Shown in pieces: positions 1 through 11,175 of a stretch of DNA of 64,000 bases (position 1 is the first letter of the stretch; each line of letters begins with the position of its first letter). Source of the stretch: Thuidium tamariscinum (taxonomy: Eukaryota > Streptophyta > Bryopsida > Hypnales > Thuidiaceae); contig OX344753.2 of the NCBI GenBank assembly GCA_947034885.2, positions 14,322,001 to 14,386,000 of the forward strand, given 5' to 3'. The translations under genes and the position numbers were made by a program. The notes under the pieces are model-generated. The model made no database searches, was not told the origin of the DNA, and was given only the letters and a program-made list of their open reading frames with translations.

Positions 1-1380
1 GAAAACCAACTTAGAAGGCGGAAAATTCCTAATCCTAGAAATTTGAATCATTCTAAGTCTCCGAAGCAAGATTATGTGAAGATTTAGTAATTCCGAGAGA
101 AATAAGGAATAGAAAGTTAGTCAGTCCTAGCAAGTGTCTGTGCAAAGTCAACCTTTTAAGGATGCACACGACATACTGACTAAGCTAAAAGAGTCTACTA
201 CGAGCGTGGAAGAGTTACCCGGGCTTAAGTTCAGTTTTGAAACAAATTGGATTTAAAAGATAAAACCACTACAATGGATTTGGAAAATTCGAATTTCACA
301 AGTTAAAAGATGGAGGATTGGAGATTGAAGACTACAGAGAGGTGTTCCAAGGGTAGGAGCATGCCAGGAGCGAACAAGAATCAAACAATTGTCCAAGATT
401 CCCGGGCATCGGGAATTAAATTGTCCAATTGGGCAAAGTAATTCCAAATTACTAAAATTAGAAAGGTGCAAGCTTGCGTGGGACTTACACCAAGAATCTA
501 GGAGTACCCTAGATGTTACCCAATTTATTTCGGATTTTTCCGAAATTCCACGTTGACTCCATGGGAAGTCAACCGCACATAGAAATGTTCGTAAAATCAT
601 AGAAATTACGTATGATGCGGTAAAATCTCACTAAAAATTAGGATAGGTTTTTGTGTGCTTAATAAGGGCCCGGTCAATTTTGAAGACATTCCGACATTCC
701 CAACTACCAAAACCGGCATCGACATCGAATTTCACTGGAAGTTATAAATTGGCGACGGGTTGACCGGCGTATCAGGAGCGAATGATGTCCGATTGTCACA
801 AATAAGGAGTCATTCCTTACTCTCACGGACATTCCTAACAACCCTGGCCTAACAGATTCATCGAAATGCGCAAATCCTAAAAGTTAGATTTTTGACTTTT
901 AATTGGAGTTACCGTAATTCCAATTTGGGCGCGCAAATGGCCTAGGAGTGAGGGGTAAGGGGTTCCTTAAGCTAATTGGGGTCTTCTGAAGACAATGGCG
1001 CAGACGGTTTTTCGTTTCGAGTTGTTCTCTAAAAGATAGAGAGGGTCAGCTCTTAGTTTGACTTTTTAATCATTAATTGCGGTTAATTAGAAGTGATTTT
1101 GGAAATATTTCTTGGAAAATCAAAGATTGGATTTGGTCAATATCTCTTTCTTGCGTAGAAAGCCATCTTTGGGCTAAAGAAAGACAATTTTTCAAATGAC
1201 TTTTGGTTAATTTGCAAAATATCTACGTAAATTAGGGTTAATTTCAAAATATTTTGGGTTAAGATCTTGGATTTGATTTGGCCAAGATTTCTTTTGCCAA
1301 ATGGGGATGTTTTTAGAAATTTCCACCATTAAACAACTAATATTTTGGAATTACATTAGGGTAGTTTAGGGTAGGAAGTA
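1..1380. other. Non-coding, possible long LTR or retroelement interior
   Basis: No convincing coding frame is seen on either strand. The stretch is mid-GC compared with the AT-rich DNA further right and leads directly into a promoter-like segment at about 1.4 kb. That arrangement would fit the U3 part of a long LTR, but no second copy, primer-binding site or polypurine tract was found, so the assignment is tentative. Confidence 0.25.
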
Positions 1381-1690
1381 ACAAAGTGTTTTCACCGGCA
1401 ATTACCGAGAGGGGCCCGGCCACGGGTATATAAGGGCCCCCCTCGAGGTTGCCAGTACCCTTATTTCTCGCACCGACACTTTGTTCCTTCCACGTGCTAC
1501 CGACATAGTCGGAGCACTACTTGGACCAAAAGACTTTGGCCAAGTTTGTTTGTTTTTGTTTGAATTTGAAGGCTTAGGGCCCCTTCAACTATTTCCTATT
1601 TTCCATTTGCCGTCAACGAACCAACTTCAACATTGTTAGCCACTACTAGTCTGTGGAAATTTCAAGCATCGAGTACCAAAGTTCAGTTTA
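1381..1690 (+). promoter_or_regulatory. Retroelement-like promoter with TATA box
   Basis: A strong TATA box (TATATAAG at 1427-1434) sits in a short GC-rich block (GGGGCCCGGCCACGGG before it, GGGCCCCCCTCGAGG after it). T/C-rich, gene-poor sequence follows. This is how the U3/R junction of a plant LTR looks. No open reading frame of a gene begins downstream, which favours a solo LTR or broken retroelement over a host promoter. The element family is not identified. Confidence 0.35.
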
Positions 1691-1830
1691 AACACTGTCA
1701 TGTGTACCTCCTTTGGTGGCAAAATCTTGAAATACTAAAAAAATTTAAGAATTTAAAGTGAAAGTTCGGTTAAACACTATCATGTGTACCTCCTTTTGCG
1801 AATAAAACTCTTAAAATACCATCCAATCAA
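1681..1830 (+). repeat. Diverged tandem duplication, about 83 bp unit
   Basis: Two adjacent copies share AACACT(G/A)TCATGTGTACCTC plus flanking sequence, starting near 1682 and 1765. The second copy has small indels. No function is suggested. Confidence 0.6.
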
Positions 1831-2116
1831 CTTCCTACGGCGAAGCTTTGAACTTAAGCCACTAGGAGAAACAAATCTATCTTTCATTCCAAAACCACTC
1901 TCCGGTCATTTTCGTTCATACTCAACCTATTCTAGTCTTGGAAAGATAATTGACAAGACTTTAAATGGGTAGAGTGTTAGCCTTAGTTATCAAGTAGAAT
2001 CCTAATTTCATTTTTAACCCAAATCCCAAAAAATTGGTTATTTAGTTTAGTTTTTTTTGTTTGTTGTTTCGGTTATAATACCAAAATTTAGGTAGATTAA
2101 AAGACCAAAAATCAGC

Positions 2117-2375
2117 TTGAGTCCGGCCAGGCCAGATCGACCAGCAGCCAGGGCTCCAAGCCGGATCGACCAAGCAGTCAGGCTCCAAGGCCGGATCGAC
2201 CAACAGTCAGGTTCCAAGCCGGACCCCGCAGCCACTCACGCCCCGCCACGTGGCGGCCGTGGCGGTGAGGTAGCCGGGTCTGGGGGCCGAGAGGCTTCGG
2301 GAGCAGGCAGGGAGGCTTCGGGGAGCAGGCAAGAGGCTGTCCGGTCCAGGGACCGAGGGGGAGTCCAAGGAGTCT
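2117..2375 (+). repeat. GC-rich island with ~36 bp tandem repeats
   Basis: A sharply bounded GC-rich patch in AT-rich surroundings. Its left half holds three degenerate copies of a unit containing CCGGATCGACCAA(G)CAGTCAGG. The right half has a palindromic run GCCACGTGGCGGCCGTGGC and repeats of GAGGCTTCGGG(G)AGCAGGC. Open frames exist on both strands only because the repeats lack stops; their arginine/proline-rich translations show no family. It is best read as a minisatellite inside transposon debris. Confidence 0.5.
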
Positions 2376-2940
2376 CTTAAATTTTGGGAAATCCCAAAAC
2401 ACAATCTACACTCAAAATTGAGATACAACTCAAGTGAGTACCCATCACTAACACTTCTCTCCCACTTTTGACATTGCAACTATCAGATTTTTGACAAAAA
2501 GCAAAAGAGTTTCAAGGGAAAATCAAAGCTCATAATTTTGGTTATTCATCAAAAATCTAATATTTACAAAATCCATCAATTGTCACTAATTGACTCTCAT
2601 CACTCAACCTCCATAGCCAACTCTTGTTGCAAGAAACTCAAAGTACAAGAGTGAGACGCACGGGAGGAGTTAGGAGAGAACTAAGGTTGAAGGAGAAACA
2701 ACCCACGTGAAGGGATTAACAAAAACAATTAATATTTGGGGAACATTACTATTGAATTGGTATCTTTCTTTGACCTTTGGATTTAAAAACTAATATTCAA
2801 AGAATCTCACTATAGATTTGGTTCTCGTTCTTTAGGAATGTTCTACATTCTTTGGTAGTTAGTCATTAATTAGATTCTTAGAAGGTTTGGATTTTGTGGT
2901 TTTGTTTTATTAGGCCTAATAAGCCAAAAAGCAAACAAAC
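2376..2940. other. AT-rich non-coding sequence
   Basis: Nothing recognised. There is no coding frame and no clear repeat apart from low-complexity A/T runs. Confidence 0.4.
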
Positions 2941-3250
2941 AAATTGACAACCAATTTCTTTACGAATTAAAGCAATTTCAAAATTAATTAGATTTGAAAA
3001 GATTTGATAATAGTTTTGATTTAAAATATTCTAATAAGACAAAAAGGGAAGGGACAAATTGACAACCAATTTCTTTAAGGAATTAACCTAATTTCAAAAT
3101 TAATTAGATTTGAAAAGATTTGATAATAGTTTTGATTTAAAATATTCTAATAAGACAAAAAGGGAAGGGATAAATTGACAACCAATTTCTTTAAGGAATT
3201 AACCTAATTTCAAAAATTAATTAGATTTGAAAAGATTTGATAATAATTTC
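2941..3250 (+). repeat. Tandem repeat, about 115 bp x 2.7
   Basis: Three direct units begin with AAATTGACAACCAATTTCTT at 2941, 3056 and 3172. Units one and two are 115 and 116 bp. The third is truncated near 3249, just before a region that repeats the word AATAATT. Units differ by only a few bases, so the amplification is relatively recent. Confidence 0.85.
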
Positions 3251-4560
3251 TATCCAAAATAATTAATTCCATTTGGAATTTCAAATATCGACCAAAGATA
3301 ATAAGAACTAACCATTGAATTTTCATTAATAGCTTAGGATAGAATATTTACCCAAATAAGTAGACTAAGTTGAATTGCCGTATTTTCTAATTACCAGAGA
3401 TTTAGGAATTAAAAGAATTACGCAATTACAATTAGATTTACATAACCTTTAGTTTTCTTTTATCAGGATAAATCTAATTGACCAACAAACGTGAGGATTA
3501 TTATGGATTAGATGGAGAGCCGGGATGATGTCGATGGCGAGGCTGTAGGGGAGTATTTACACATGATGATGTTCGACGACGGGACTATGGAGATTTACGT
3601 AGAGAAGGTAAACCGCTCCCATTTGATTTTCATTCTCATTGTTTTACTGTTAAGTTTCTTTTTACCAAATGCTTGGAACTAGAACTAGCTACAATTTTAA
3701 CCAATAAAATAGAATAGGATAGAATAGGTTAGTTGAACTTTGACCACAAAATTAGATTAAAAACACTTAAAAGACGTGACTAAAAGAGTTCATTGCTTGG
3801 AAGGCTTTCTTTTAATACCCAATTAGAAAGAAAACTCAATTAGACACAGGACCCGTGTGAAAAACTCTTAGCTCGAGGGTGGAGTTAAGGGCGCTCACAA
3901 GTTCCTATTTATAAAATTTCTAATGATGTACATGAGACTTACATTTAAATCATTAAATGTATCCAGAGATGTACACATCATCATTTGAGTATGATGTATA
4001 GCATGGTATGTAATTATGGTGAATGGGAGCCTTGCTCAATGTGAGGCTCATGCATGAATCCAAAATTCATACCAATTATTCCAAAATGTGATTTTCAATA
4101 TAAATCTCATATAGCCACAACCTAGAAGGTATTAACCCATAAATGCCTAACGCCTTTTATGAGCTTCTTGGAATTTTTTCTAAATTGAACAAAAAGTTAG
4201 ATTTATGAAACATTTTATCAATTTTTTTGGAAATGTAATTGTACAAATTCAAACTAGAGGTATTAGAGATCTCTTAGGAAAAGAAAACATAGGATTATCA
4301 TTGATGGATTGAAAGATTATAATGTTTAATCATGAGGGTGTTAAAACTACAAAAGTAACTTGAAGTCAATTGATCCTATTTTCACACATCAAATCTAAAA
4401 GTTAATTTCCAAAAAAGTTTAAGGTTGAAGGACCTAACATGCACAGTCCCAATCAATTTACACTTTTTTGAGATTTTCTCTATAATTTTTTCAAATGACT
4501 TTTTAATGTGATTTTTTCTCCAAAATTTAGTATATTTGAGGCTCAATTTCAAGAGCCTCC
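3251..4560. other. AT-rich non-coding sequence with a short acidic reading frame
   Basis: Mostly featureless. A short frame at 3512-3680 (+) opens with a codon-balanced, acidic stretch (MESRDDVDGEAVGEYLHMM) that stands out from its AT-rich surroundings and is followed by a GTAAAC that could be a splice donor. It could be an exon remnant or a fragment of a transposon gag-like gene. No family is recognised. Confidence 0.25.
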
Positions 4561-4761
4561 AACACTACAGAAAGTCAAGATTGCAATGGATACCCTTGCA
4601 TAAAATCTTGAATAGGAAAATCATAACCAATCATTTTTACAATCGGGATTCTAGTACTAAAACTAGTCTCCAAAATGAAGATTTCATAATAGAGAATCAA
4701 ATTTTCAGCCCTTGAGGGGGTGTTAGAGTTGGCAATAGAGAAATTGGTTTTTACAACTACC

Positions 4762-5060
4762 TAGGGGAGGACACTTCCTGTTTTTTAATAACCTACATGC
4801 AGCGGAATATAGGATACATTTAAATAATCTTAGGTAAAATTTATAAGACATTTACATATAAAATAGGGGACATTAAAAAGGCAAAGTGTTTTAAAAATAA
4901 AATAGGGATGATAATATGGATGATTTTTTCGCTTTATGATAAAATAAGGGCTCTTTTAATGTTGCCAAGTAATGATTACAAGTAATTGATAGCCCCCCTA
5001 AAAGTACCCCACCGCCGCACGTGGGTCCCCCAAATATACAAGAAGTGTCCTCCCCGGGAC
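4762..5060 (+). mobile_element. MITE family A, copy 1
   Basis: Bounded by terminal inverted repeats: GGGGAGGACACTTCC at the left and AAGTGTCCTCCCCGGGAC at the right. The interior is AT-rich with a conserved subterminal ACCCCACCGCCGCACGTGGG and no coding capacity. Its ~299 bp length is typical of a non-autonomous TIR transposon. Other copies in this window lie at 5228, 7928 and, in part and inverted, at about 46.9 kb. Confidence 0.75.
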
Positions 5061-5227
5061 AACTACACATGTTAGTGGATTTCCAATATATTTTTTGGGA
5101 TAAATATTTTGAAATGAAAAATTTGCAAATATATTATCAATATATAGATGCTCTTGAATAAAAAAAAGTGCATAGTTAAAAAAATTTCAAACCTTGGGAG
5201 GGTGTCAAAGTTGGTTGCTGTGAAATT

Positions 5228-5520
5228 GTCCCGGGGAGGACACTTCCCGCATTTTAGAAACCTACGTGCGGTGAAAAATAGGGACGATTTAATTCATTGT
5301 AGGTAAAATTTATAAAATACTAACAAACAAATTAGGAGACATTAAAAGCAGAAAAATGAATTAAAAATAAAATAGACATGATTATATGGCTGATTTGTCC
5401 ATTATTTGTAAAGATAGGGGCCCTTTTAATGTCGCTTTGGAAGTAATGATAGACCCCCAAAAAATACCCCACCGCCGCACATGGGTCCCCCAAACATACA
5501 AGGAAATTGTCTCTTACAAG
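5228..5520 (+). mobile_element. MITE family A, copy 2
   Basis: Starts with CCCGGGGAGGACACTTCCCG and ends in a degraded terminus (GGAAATTGTCTC instead of AGTGTCCTCCCC). The interior matches copy 3 at 7928 more closely than copy 1. No coding frame. Confidence 0.7.
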
Positions 5521-6417
5521 TTACAATGACACATGTTGATAGACTTTGTATAGTAGGTCTTTTTTTGGGTAGATCTTTTGGACTTGAAATCTTTTTGAAA
5601 AGTAAAAACCTAGATTTGGTCTCTTGACAAAAATTCCACAGGCAAAAAGAATGTTTTCAATCCTTGGAGTCTATCAAAGTCGGCAACACTAAAACTTTTC
5701 TCGTCACTACACATGTTGGTTGATTTCAAATATATTTTTTTGTGTAAATTTTTCAGACTTGAAATTTGTCACATATATTATTAACTTAAAGATGATATTG
5801 TCAAAAAAATTCTTGGTAAAATATCAATATTTCAACTCTCGTATGTCTATCAAAGTTGGCAACAATGAAGTTTGCTTCACTGTAAATTTAGAATTGCCAA
5901 TTTGATTGATACCCCACGATACAATGGTGTGCTTTTTAGTATAGTATCAAAGACATGCGAGTCACCCAAAACATTCCCAAGAATAAGTTAGTTCCAACAA
6001 TCATAGGAAAAAAAAGGCAACTATATTCTACATCATACAATAATTTGGTAGAAACAACAATGAAAATAGGTACACCATGTAACATAATACCACATAATTC
6101 ATGTGATGTTGAATCGTGAGCCTGTGTCACTCCTCCATTAGTGAGACTGATGTATGTTCCAACTACCTAAAACCCATGCCAAACCTCAAGACAATCTCTC
6201 TAAATTTATTCCTCCTCCAAATTAGGGTCCCTTCTATGCATGGAATTGGAACATTATCAATGCTGTGACATTTCAAAGCCTCACTAAGTCAACTTCCATT
6301 CCATCCCTCGATTCCACTCCCTTCTTTTTTTTGAACTACACTGTGTATGTTGTGGCTTGTCTCCAAAGCTCAGCTTGGCTATCGCCACTGATTGAAAGCA
6401 TCCCCTTCACCTACACT

Positions 6418-6693
6418 AAGGTGGGTACACCCAAAAGTGCCATGTTCCTAAAAGCGCCATCTACAGTGCACATACATTTCCGAAATCAGTCATGTTCACA
6501 GACTATAGATGGCGCTTTCAAAAACAGACTTTGACTGTTAATACCTTTTGCATACGGTATCCAAATCTTGTGTTCTTTGGTACGTTGGAACATGCTTTCA
6601 CTTGCCAACAAGACTACATAAAAATTTGAACTCATTAATAGCAGGAACTAGGTTCAGTATGAATAAGTGGCACTTTTGGGTGTACCTACCTTA
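6418..6693 (+). mobile_element. MITE family B, copy 1
   Basis: Terminal inverted repeats TAAGGTGGGTACACCCAAAA and, at the right end, TTTTGGGTGTACCTACCTTA. The interior includes GCGCCATCTACAGT and a palindromic section. It is about 276 bp and non-coding. Copy 2 lies in the opposite orientation 233 bp away and copy 3 is at 7508. Confidence 0.85.
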
Positions 6694-6871
6694 AATAGGG
6701 GTATTAAGGGAACCCATATTAATTAGTTGAGATTTCATACTAATTAAATATCTTCTTTTGGTGTACATCCGAAGTTAGTGGAGTGTATAGAGATTGTACA
6801 TCATATTTCATTATTTTCAATTTTTCAAGATTGGTCCCTTTAATTGTTTGGTCCCCTTAATACCCCTATTC
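6694..6871 (+). mobile_element. Short TIR element next to MITE B copy 1
   Basis: Inverted ends AATAGGGGTATTAAGGG (6694) and CCCCTTAATACCCCTATT (to about 6870) delimit a ~178 bp AT-rich stretch abutting the right end of MITE B copy 1. It looks like a separate small MITE that inserted beside, or into the target of, the first one. No coding potential. Confidence 0.6.
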
Positions 6872-6926
6872 AGTGTAGCTTACTGACTCTTGAATGACAC
6901 ATATATGCATGATCACTTCTCGATGT

Positions 6927-7202
6927 AAAGTAGGTACACCCAAAAGCGCCACTTTCTCATACTAAGCCTAGTTCCTGCTATTAATGAGTTCAAATTTTTA
7001 TGTAGTCTTGTTGGCAAGTGAAAGCATGTTCCAACGCACCAAAGAACGCAGAATTTGGATACCGTATGCAAAAGTTATTAACAGTCAAAGTCTGTTTTTG
7101 AAAGCACCATCTACAGTCTGTGAACATGACTGATTTCGGAAATGTATGTGCACTGTAGATGGCGCTTTTAGGAACAGGGCGCTTTTGGGTGTACCCACCT
7201 TA
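6927..7202 (-). mobile_element. MITE family B, copy 2 (inverted)
   Basis: Same family as 6418-6693 but in reverse orientation, with ends AAGTAGGTACACCCAAAAGC and TTTTGGGTGTACCCACCTTA. The two copies form an inverted pair that could fold on itself if transcribed through. Confidence 0.85.
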
Positions 7203-7507
7203 TATGTGTTCTTTTTTTATTTTGAGGGATCTCACTTAACCCTTGAGCAAGGGCTCTTCTTTCTAATTTGGTTTTATATTTCAGAGCAATGTAATTACGA
7301 AGTTTACCTATTTTCTTTAGAGTACCCCGTTTCCAATTCAAACATTCAATACTTACTAGATTGAAGCCAACACACACTTATTTCAAAATTTCCAACAATA
7401 CATTTCAAATTGGTTGCCTTGTCCAATAATTGTTATTGGGAGAAAAAAGGCAACCAATTCTACATCACTGTCATTTGGTGGATACAATGAAATAGTTACA
7501 GTAAATT

Positions 7508-7782
7508 AAGGTAGGTACACCCAAAAGCGCCAGTTTCTCTACTGTGCCTAGTTCCTGTTATTATGTTGTTCAAATTTTTTTACAGTCTTGTTGGTGAGTG
7601 AAAGTATGTTCCAACGCACCAAAGAACAGTGGATTTGGATACCGTATGCAAAAGTTATTAACAGTCAAAGTGTGTTTCTGAAAGCGCCATCTACAGTCTG
7701 GGTACATGACTGATTTTGAAAATCTATGCATGTTGTACAGAGCGCTTTAAGGTCAGGTGCCATTTTGGGTGTACCTACCTTA
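7508..7782 (-). mobile_element. MITE family B, copy 3
   Basis: Ends TAAGGTAGGTACACCCAAAA and TTTTGGGTGTACCTACCTTA; the interior is in the same orientation as copy 2. About 275 bp, non-coding. It shows more internal substitutions than copies 1 and 2, so it is probably the oldest of the three. Confidence 0.85.
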
Positions 7783-7927
7783 CATGATACTACACTTGTG
7801 TCTTTTGAAACTGTAAGTTACTGTCACTCTTCCAACATTGAAACTCTCTTCCAACATTGAAACTGTTGTAGGGAAGTTCAGAAACCTCTCATTTAAGGGT
7901 TGGTTGGCCCTTTTCATGTATTTTCTT

Positions 7928-8213
7928 CCGGGGGACACTTCCCGCATTTTAGAAACCTGCGTGCGGCGATAAATAGGGACGATTTAATTCATTGTAGGTA
8001 AAATTTATAAAACACTTACATATAAATTGGGGGACATTAAAAGCAGAAAAATGCATTAAAAATAAAATAGACATGATTATATGGCTGATTTGTCCATTAT
8101 TTGTAAAGATAGGGGCCCTTTTAATGTTGCTTAGGAAGTAATGATAGACCCCCAAAAAATACCCCACCGCCGCATGTGGGTCTCCCAAACATACAAGCAG
8201 TGTCCTCCCCGAG
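7928..8213 (+). mobile_element. MITE family A, copy 3
   Basis: Starts CGGGGGACACTTCCCGC and ends AGTGTCCTCCCCGAG. Best-preserved interior of the family, including ACCCCACCGCCGCATGTGGG near the right end. About 286 bp, no coding frame. Confidence 0.8.
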
Positions 8214-8805
8214 ATTTCCTTCAATGGGAATACTTTTGGATCATTTTTCAGTAAAAAAAAAATAGATGAGGATCTAACCCAAGTCATTTCATCATTTTTG
8301 GAGCTTTGTAGAATTAGTTATGAATTTTTGAAGTCAATTTGGCATTGGGCTCTAAAACTGCGCACCTCCTCAAATGTATTTTGTTTGTACATTCTTGTAA
8401 AGTTGAAAAAACATGTACAAATAGTGTACATTTTCAGAGGTGCATAGTTTTAATGCCTGCTCTCCTATATATTCCAACAATACATTTCAAATTAAAACCC
8501 AAACATGAAGACAATCTCCCTAAATTCATTCCAACCACAAATCGTTTCCCTTCTCTGTGAGGAACCTTTACAATTTTGCCGTGTCTTGTATGTCAAAACC
8601 TCACCAACTTCCATTCCATCCTTGGATTCCACTCCCTTCTTCTTGTGGAACTGCACCATCTAACTTATGTATGTTGTAGTGTACACCCACAGCTCAGCTT
8701 GGGTCCACTGATTGATAGCCCCCCCCCCCCACCCATCTAAGTTAACTTATTGGCTCTTGAATGACACATGTGAAACATAATTATGTTAGCAATAGATGTA
8801 GAACT

Positions 8806-8807
<2 letters not shown>

Positions 8808-8852
<45 letters not shown>
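8808..8852. repeat. (TA)n microsatellite
   Basis: Uninterrupted TA dinucleotides for about 40 bp within otherwise AT-rich DNA. Confidence 0.9.
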
Positions 8853-8853
<1 letters not shown>

Positions 8854-10120
8854 AACATTCGTTAAATCCTCACTAATTAAAATGACTTGTGCCTTTCAAT
8901 TACAATTGAAGTATGGTAATACCTTTGAATTTTTTTGCTTTTGAAGGTGTGGAAATATATAACCTCTACGAGTGTGTAGTTAATATTTGTAATGGATATT
9001 TAGTAGCAAATATTATGGTGTCTAAAGAAAATTCTTGAGTTGGTAAAACAAAAGCAAAACAAAAGGTGGATAACCTATTTCTTATATATTACTTTATATC
9101 TACATAGAAAGCCCTTAAGTCTATTCTATTTGGATTATTTTTTGAAAAATTTAACAAAATCTTATTTTGCAAACATTTGAGGCATTTACTCGGGGGGTTA
9201 ACTACCCCTTATAGTTTGTAACCACGTGCAATAAGGGGGTAATTTGGCGGTGGTGGTGGGATATTTTCTACTCGAAAAATGTATTTTTTCACTCCCTATT
9301 TTAGAAAAAAAGCTTCTATGAGGTATTTTACAACACCCTGTTTTAGAAATAAAACCTTAAATTGAATATTATCAATGCTATGTAGATATAAAATAAATAT
9401 AAATTTTAGGTCCCACAAATTAAATGAACCCTATTTTTTATCGCACGTGGTTTTCTGAAATTTTACTAGTTACCCCCCTAAGGGTATTTACTATCAGAAA
9501 ATACTTACATTTCATTCATTTCTAATCCAATTTTTAAAAAAATTAAAAAATATCCTTTAGATTTAAATTAATTAGTTTTTACAACAATTTTAATTTTAGA
9601 ATTCATACTTTTCTTTCAAACCTACTCTATTTGATGATCATTTAAAGATTCTAATTTTTTCTTGAAGATTTTAATCCTATGAAGTAAAACTTATTTCCTC
9701 AACCTTGAGTTCAACCTCCAACTCTATTTTTGGGACAACGTAAGAAGATTGCATCCAAAAATGCCATACAAAAAATTTGAAGTTTGTTGGATTTGAAATT
9801 AGATGACCTAATATTGTAAGGTAAAGATGATTTCTACTTTCCACTTTAAATATTAACATCTTACATCCTATGTTGTCAAAGTTCTGAATTTTTTCTCTTC
9901 AAATTCTATTACTCCATACTAGTTTTCATTTACATATAGTTGAATGTCTTGGTTCATAAAAGAAAACATACTTGCTCAATGAATAATGGAGTTTTTGTAA
10001 ATTTAGGACAAAAGAATTCATTTATATTGTTGGATTTCTTCAATTTGAGGGAAGTTGTGCTTGCAACTCTTATATATTGAAACATGTATATTTGATATTA
10101 TTATCTATTTTTTTTATTAT
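8853..10120. other. AT-rich non-coding sequence with one diverged TIR element
   Basis: No coding frame. At about 9194-9481 a stretch begins CGGGGGGTTAACTACCCC and ends AGTTACCCCCC, with ACCACGTGCAATAAGG near the left and CGCACGTGGTTTTCTGAAA near the right. This layout resembles MITE family A in inverse order and is probably a diverged relative. The rest shows nothing recognised. Confidence 0.45.
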
Positions 10121-10509
10121 TGAATCTCCTACATTCAAGCAAGGTTGTTCGGCCGAACCTGTCGACAACTTGACAAACACGACATCCAACACGTCTAGTA
10201 GACCCTTTTGAGTGTCTAATAGAGTCAACGTTGCCCTTTACTTTTTCCAAAAAAATTTGACTTGGCCGTCGCGACAACTGGAAGACAACTGGTGCTAACG
10301 TGTCGTGTGAAGGGTGTGCATTTGGGTACGGGCGAGTGCGGAAAGTAGGCAACTTCGGGTATGCGAGACTTTGGAAGCGGGGCAAGTACGGGTGGGGTAA
10401 GTGGAGGTGAGTGTGGATAGGGCGACTTCTGGTCCTTAAATCTTCCCCTACTCCAAATTCCCCCCTAAAATCTCCTAAAACTGTCAAATTTTGAACATAT
10501 GAAGAGTCT

Positions 10510-11175
10510 TTCATCAGCGGAGGTTGCCGAAGACCCAAAATCGCCCCCCAAACCTTCAAAACTACCAAATTTTGAACAAAAATAGAGCCCACCATCACCA
10601 AAGGTCACCCAAAACTTCAAATCGCCCCTCTAAGACCTCCACTTGCCCCCCCCCAAGACCCAAAGTTGCCCCTCCAAGACCTACACTTGTCCCCCTGCAA
10701 ACCCAAAGTCGCCCCTCCAAGATCCACACTTGTCTTCCTCCAAACCCAAAATCGCCCCCCAAAACCTCCAAAACTACCAAATTTTGAACCTAAAGGAAAG
10801 GAAAAGGTTCCCACCTCTACCCGAGGTTGCCATGACCTGCACTCGCCCCCCAAGACCCGAAGTCACCCCAAAAAACTCCCAAATTGCCAAATTTTGAACC
10901 AAAAAAGAGCCCACCATCACCAAAGGTCACCTATGACCCAAAGTCGCCCCTTTGAGACCCGCACTCGCCCCCACAAGACCCGAAGTCGCCCTTTCAAGAC
11001 CTGCACTAGCCCCCTTCAAACCTGAAATCACTCAAAAAAACTCCAAAACTACCAACTTTTGAACTTAGAGGAGGGGGAAAAGTTCCCACCATCACCAAAG
11101 GTCACCTATGACCTGAAGTCGCCCCTTTGAGATCCACACTTGCCCCCACAAGACCCAAAGTCATCCTACAAAAAT
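10510..11175 (+). repeat. Minisatellite in left foldback arm
   Basis: GC-rich repeats of about 36 bp built around CCCAAAGTCGCCCCTCCAAG and ACCT(G/A)CACT(T/C)GCCCCC, grouped into longer units separated by AAAACTACCAAATTTTGAAC and CCCACCATCACCAAAGGTCA. Overlapping open frames on both strands translate to proline/arginine- or glycine-rich repeats and are by-products of the repeat, not genes. Confidence 0.8.

Larger units (their letters stand above)
4560..5900 (+). repeat. Host tandem array interrupted by two MITE copies
   Basis: Units of about 160 bp recur, each with ACACATGTT(G/A)(G/A)T at one end and TCAAAGTTGGCAACA-like sequence at the other (roughly 4585-4755, 5063-5222, 5525-5700, 5702-5880). 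The first two units are each followed at the equivalent point by a ~295 bp MITE copy, while the last two run on without one. Either a unit that already carried the MITE was duplicated, or the element inserted twice at the same kind of site. Confidence 0.55.
5925..6910 (+). repeat. Segmental duplicate, copy 1
   Basis: The stretches 5940-6420 and 6868-6910 are homologous to parts of 7375-8770. Shared landmarks include a run of the type TCCATTCCATCCCT(C)GATTCC (about 6295-6315 and 8606-8626), CAGCTCAGCTTGG and GGCTCTTGAATGACACAT. The two blocks carry different MITE insertions. No gene is recognised inside; short frames are not conserved between copies. Confidence 0.6.
7375..8770 (+). repeat. Segmental duplicate, copy 2
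   Basis: Homologous to 5925-6910 (see that entry). It is longer because MITE B copy 3 (7508) and MITE A copy 3 (7928) sit inside it. At the position where copy 1 carries its MITEs (about 6418), this copy instead shows a run of 13 or so C residues and ACCCATCTAAGTT, i.e. no element. Confidence 0.6.

Noticed and set aside
10101-10601. 166-codon minus frame and similar frames at 16564-17072
   Set aside because: They lie in the foldback arms and their translations are minisatellite repeats; not conserved as a protein between arms.
10510-11175. CRISPR-like regular repeats
   Set aside because: The units have no unique spacers of constant length and the genome is eukaryotic; it is a minisatellite.
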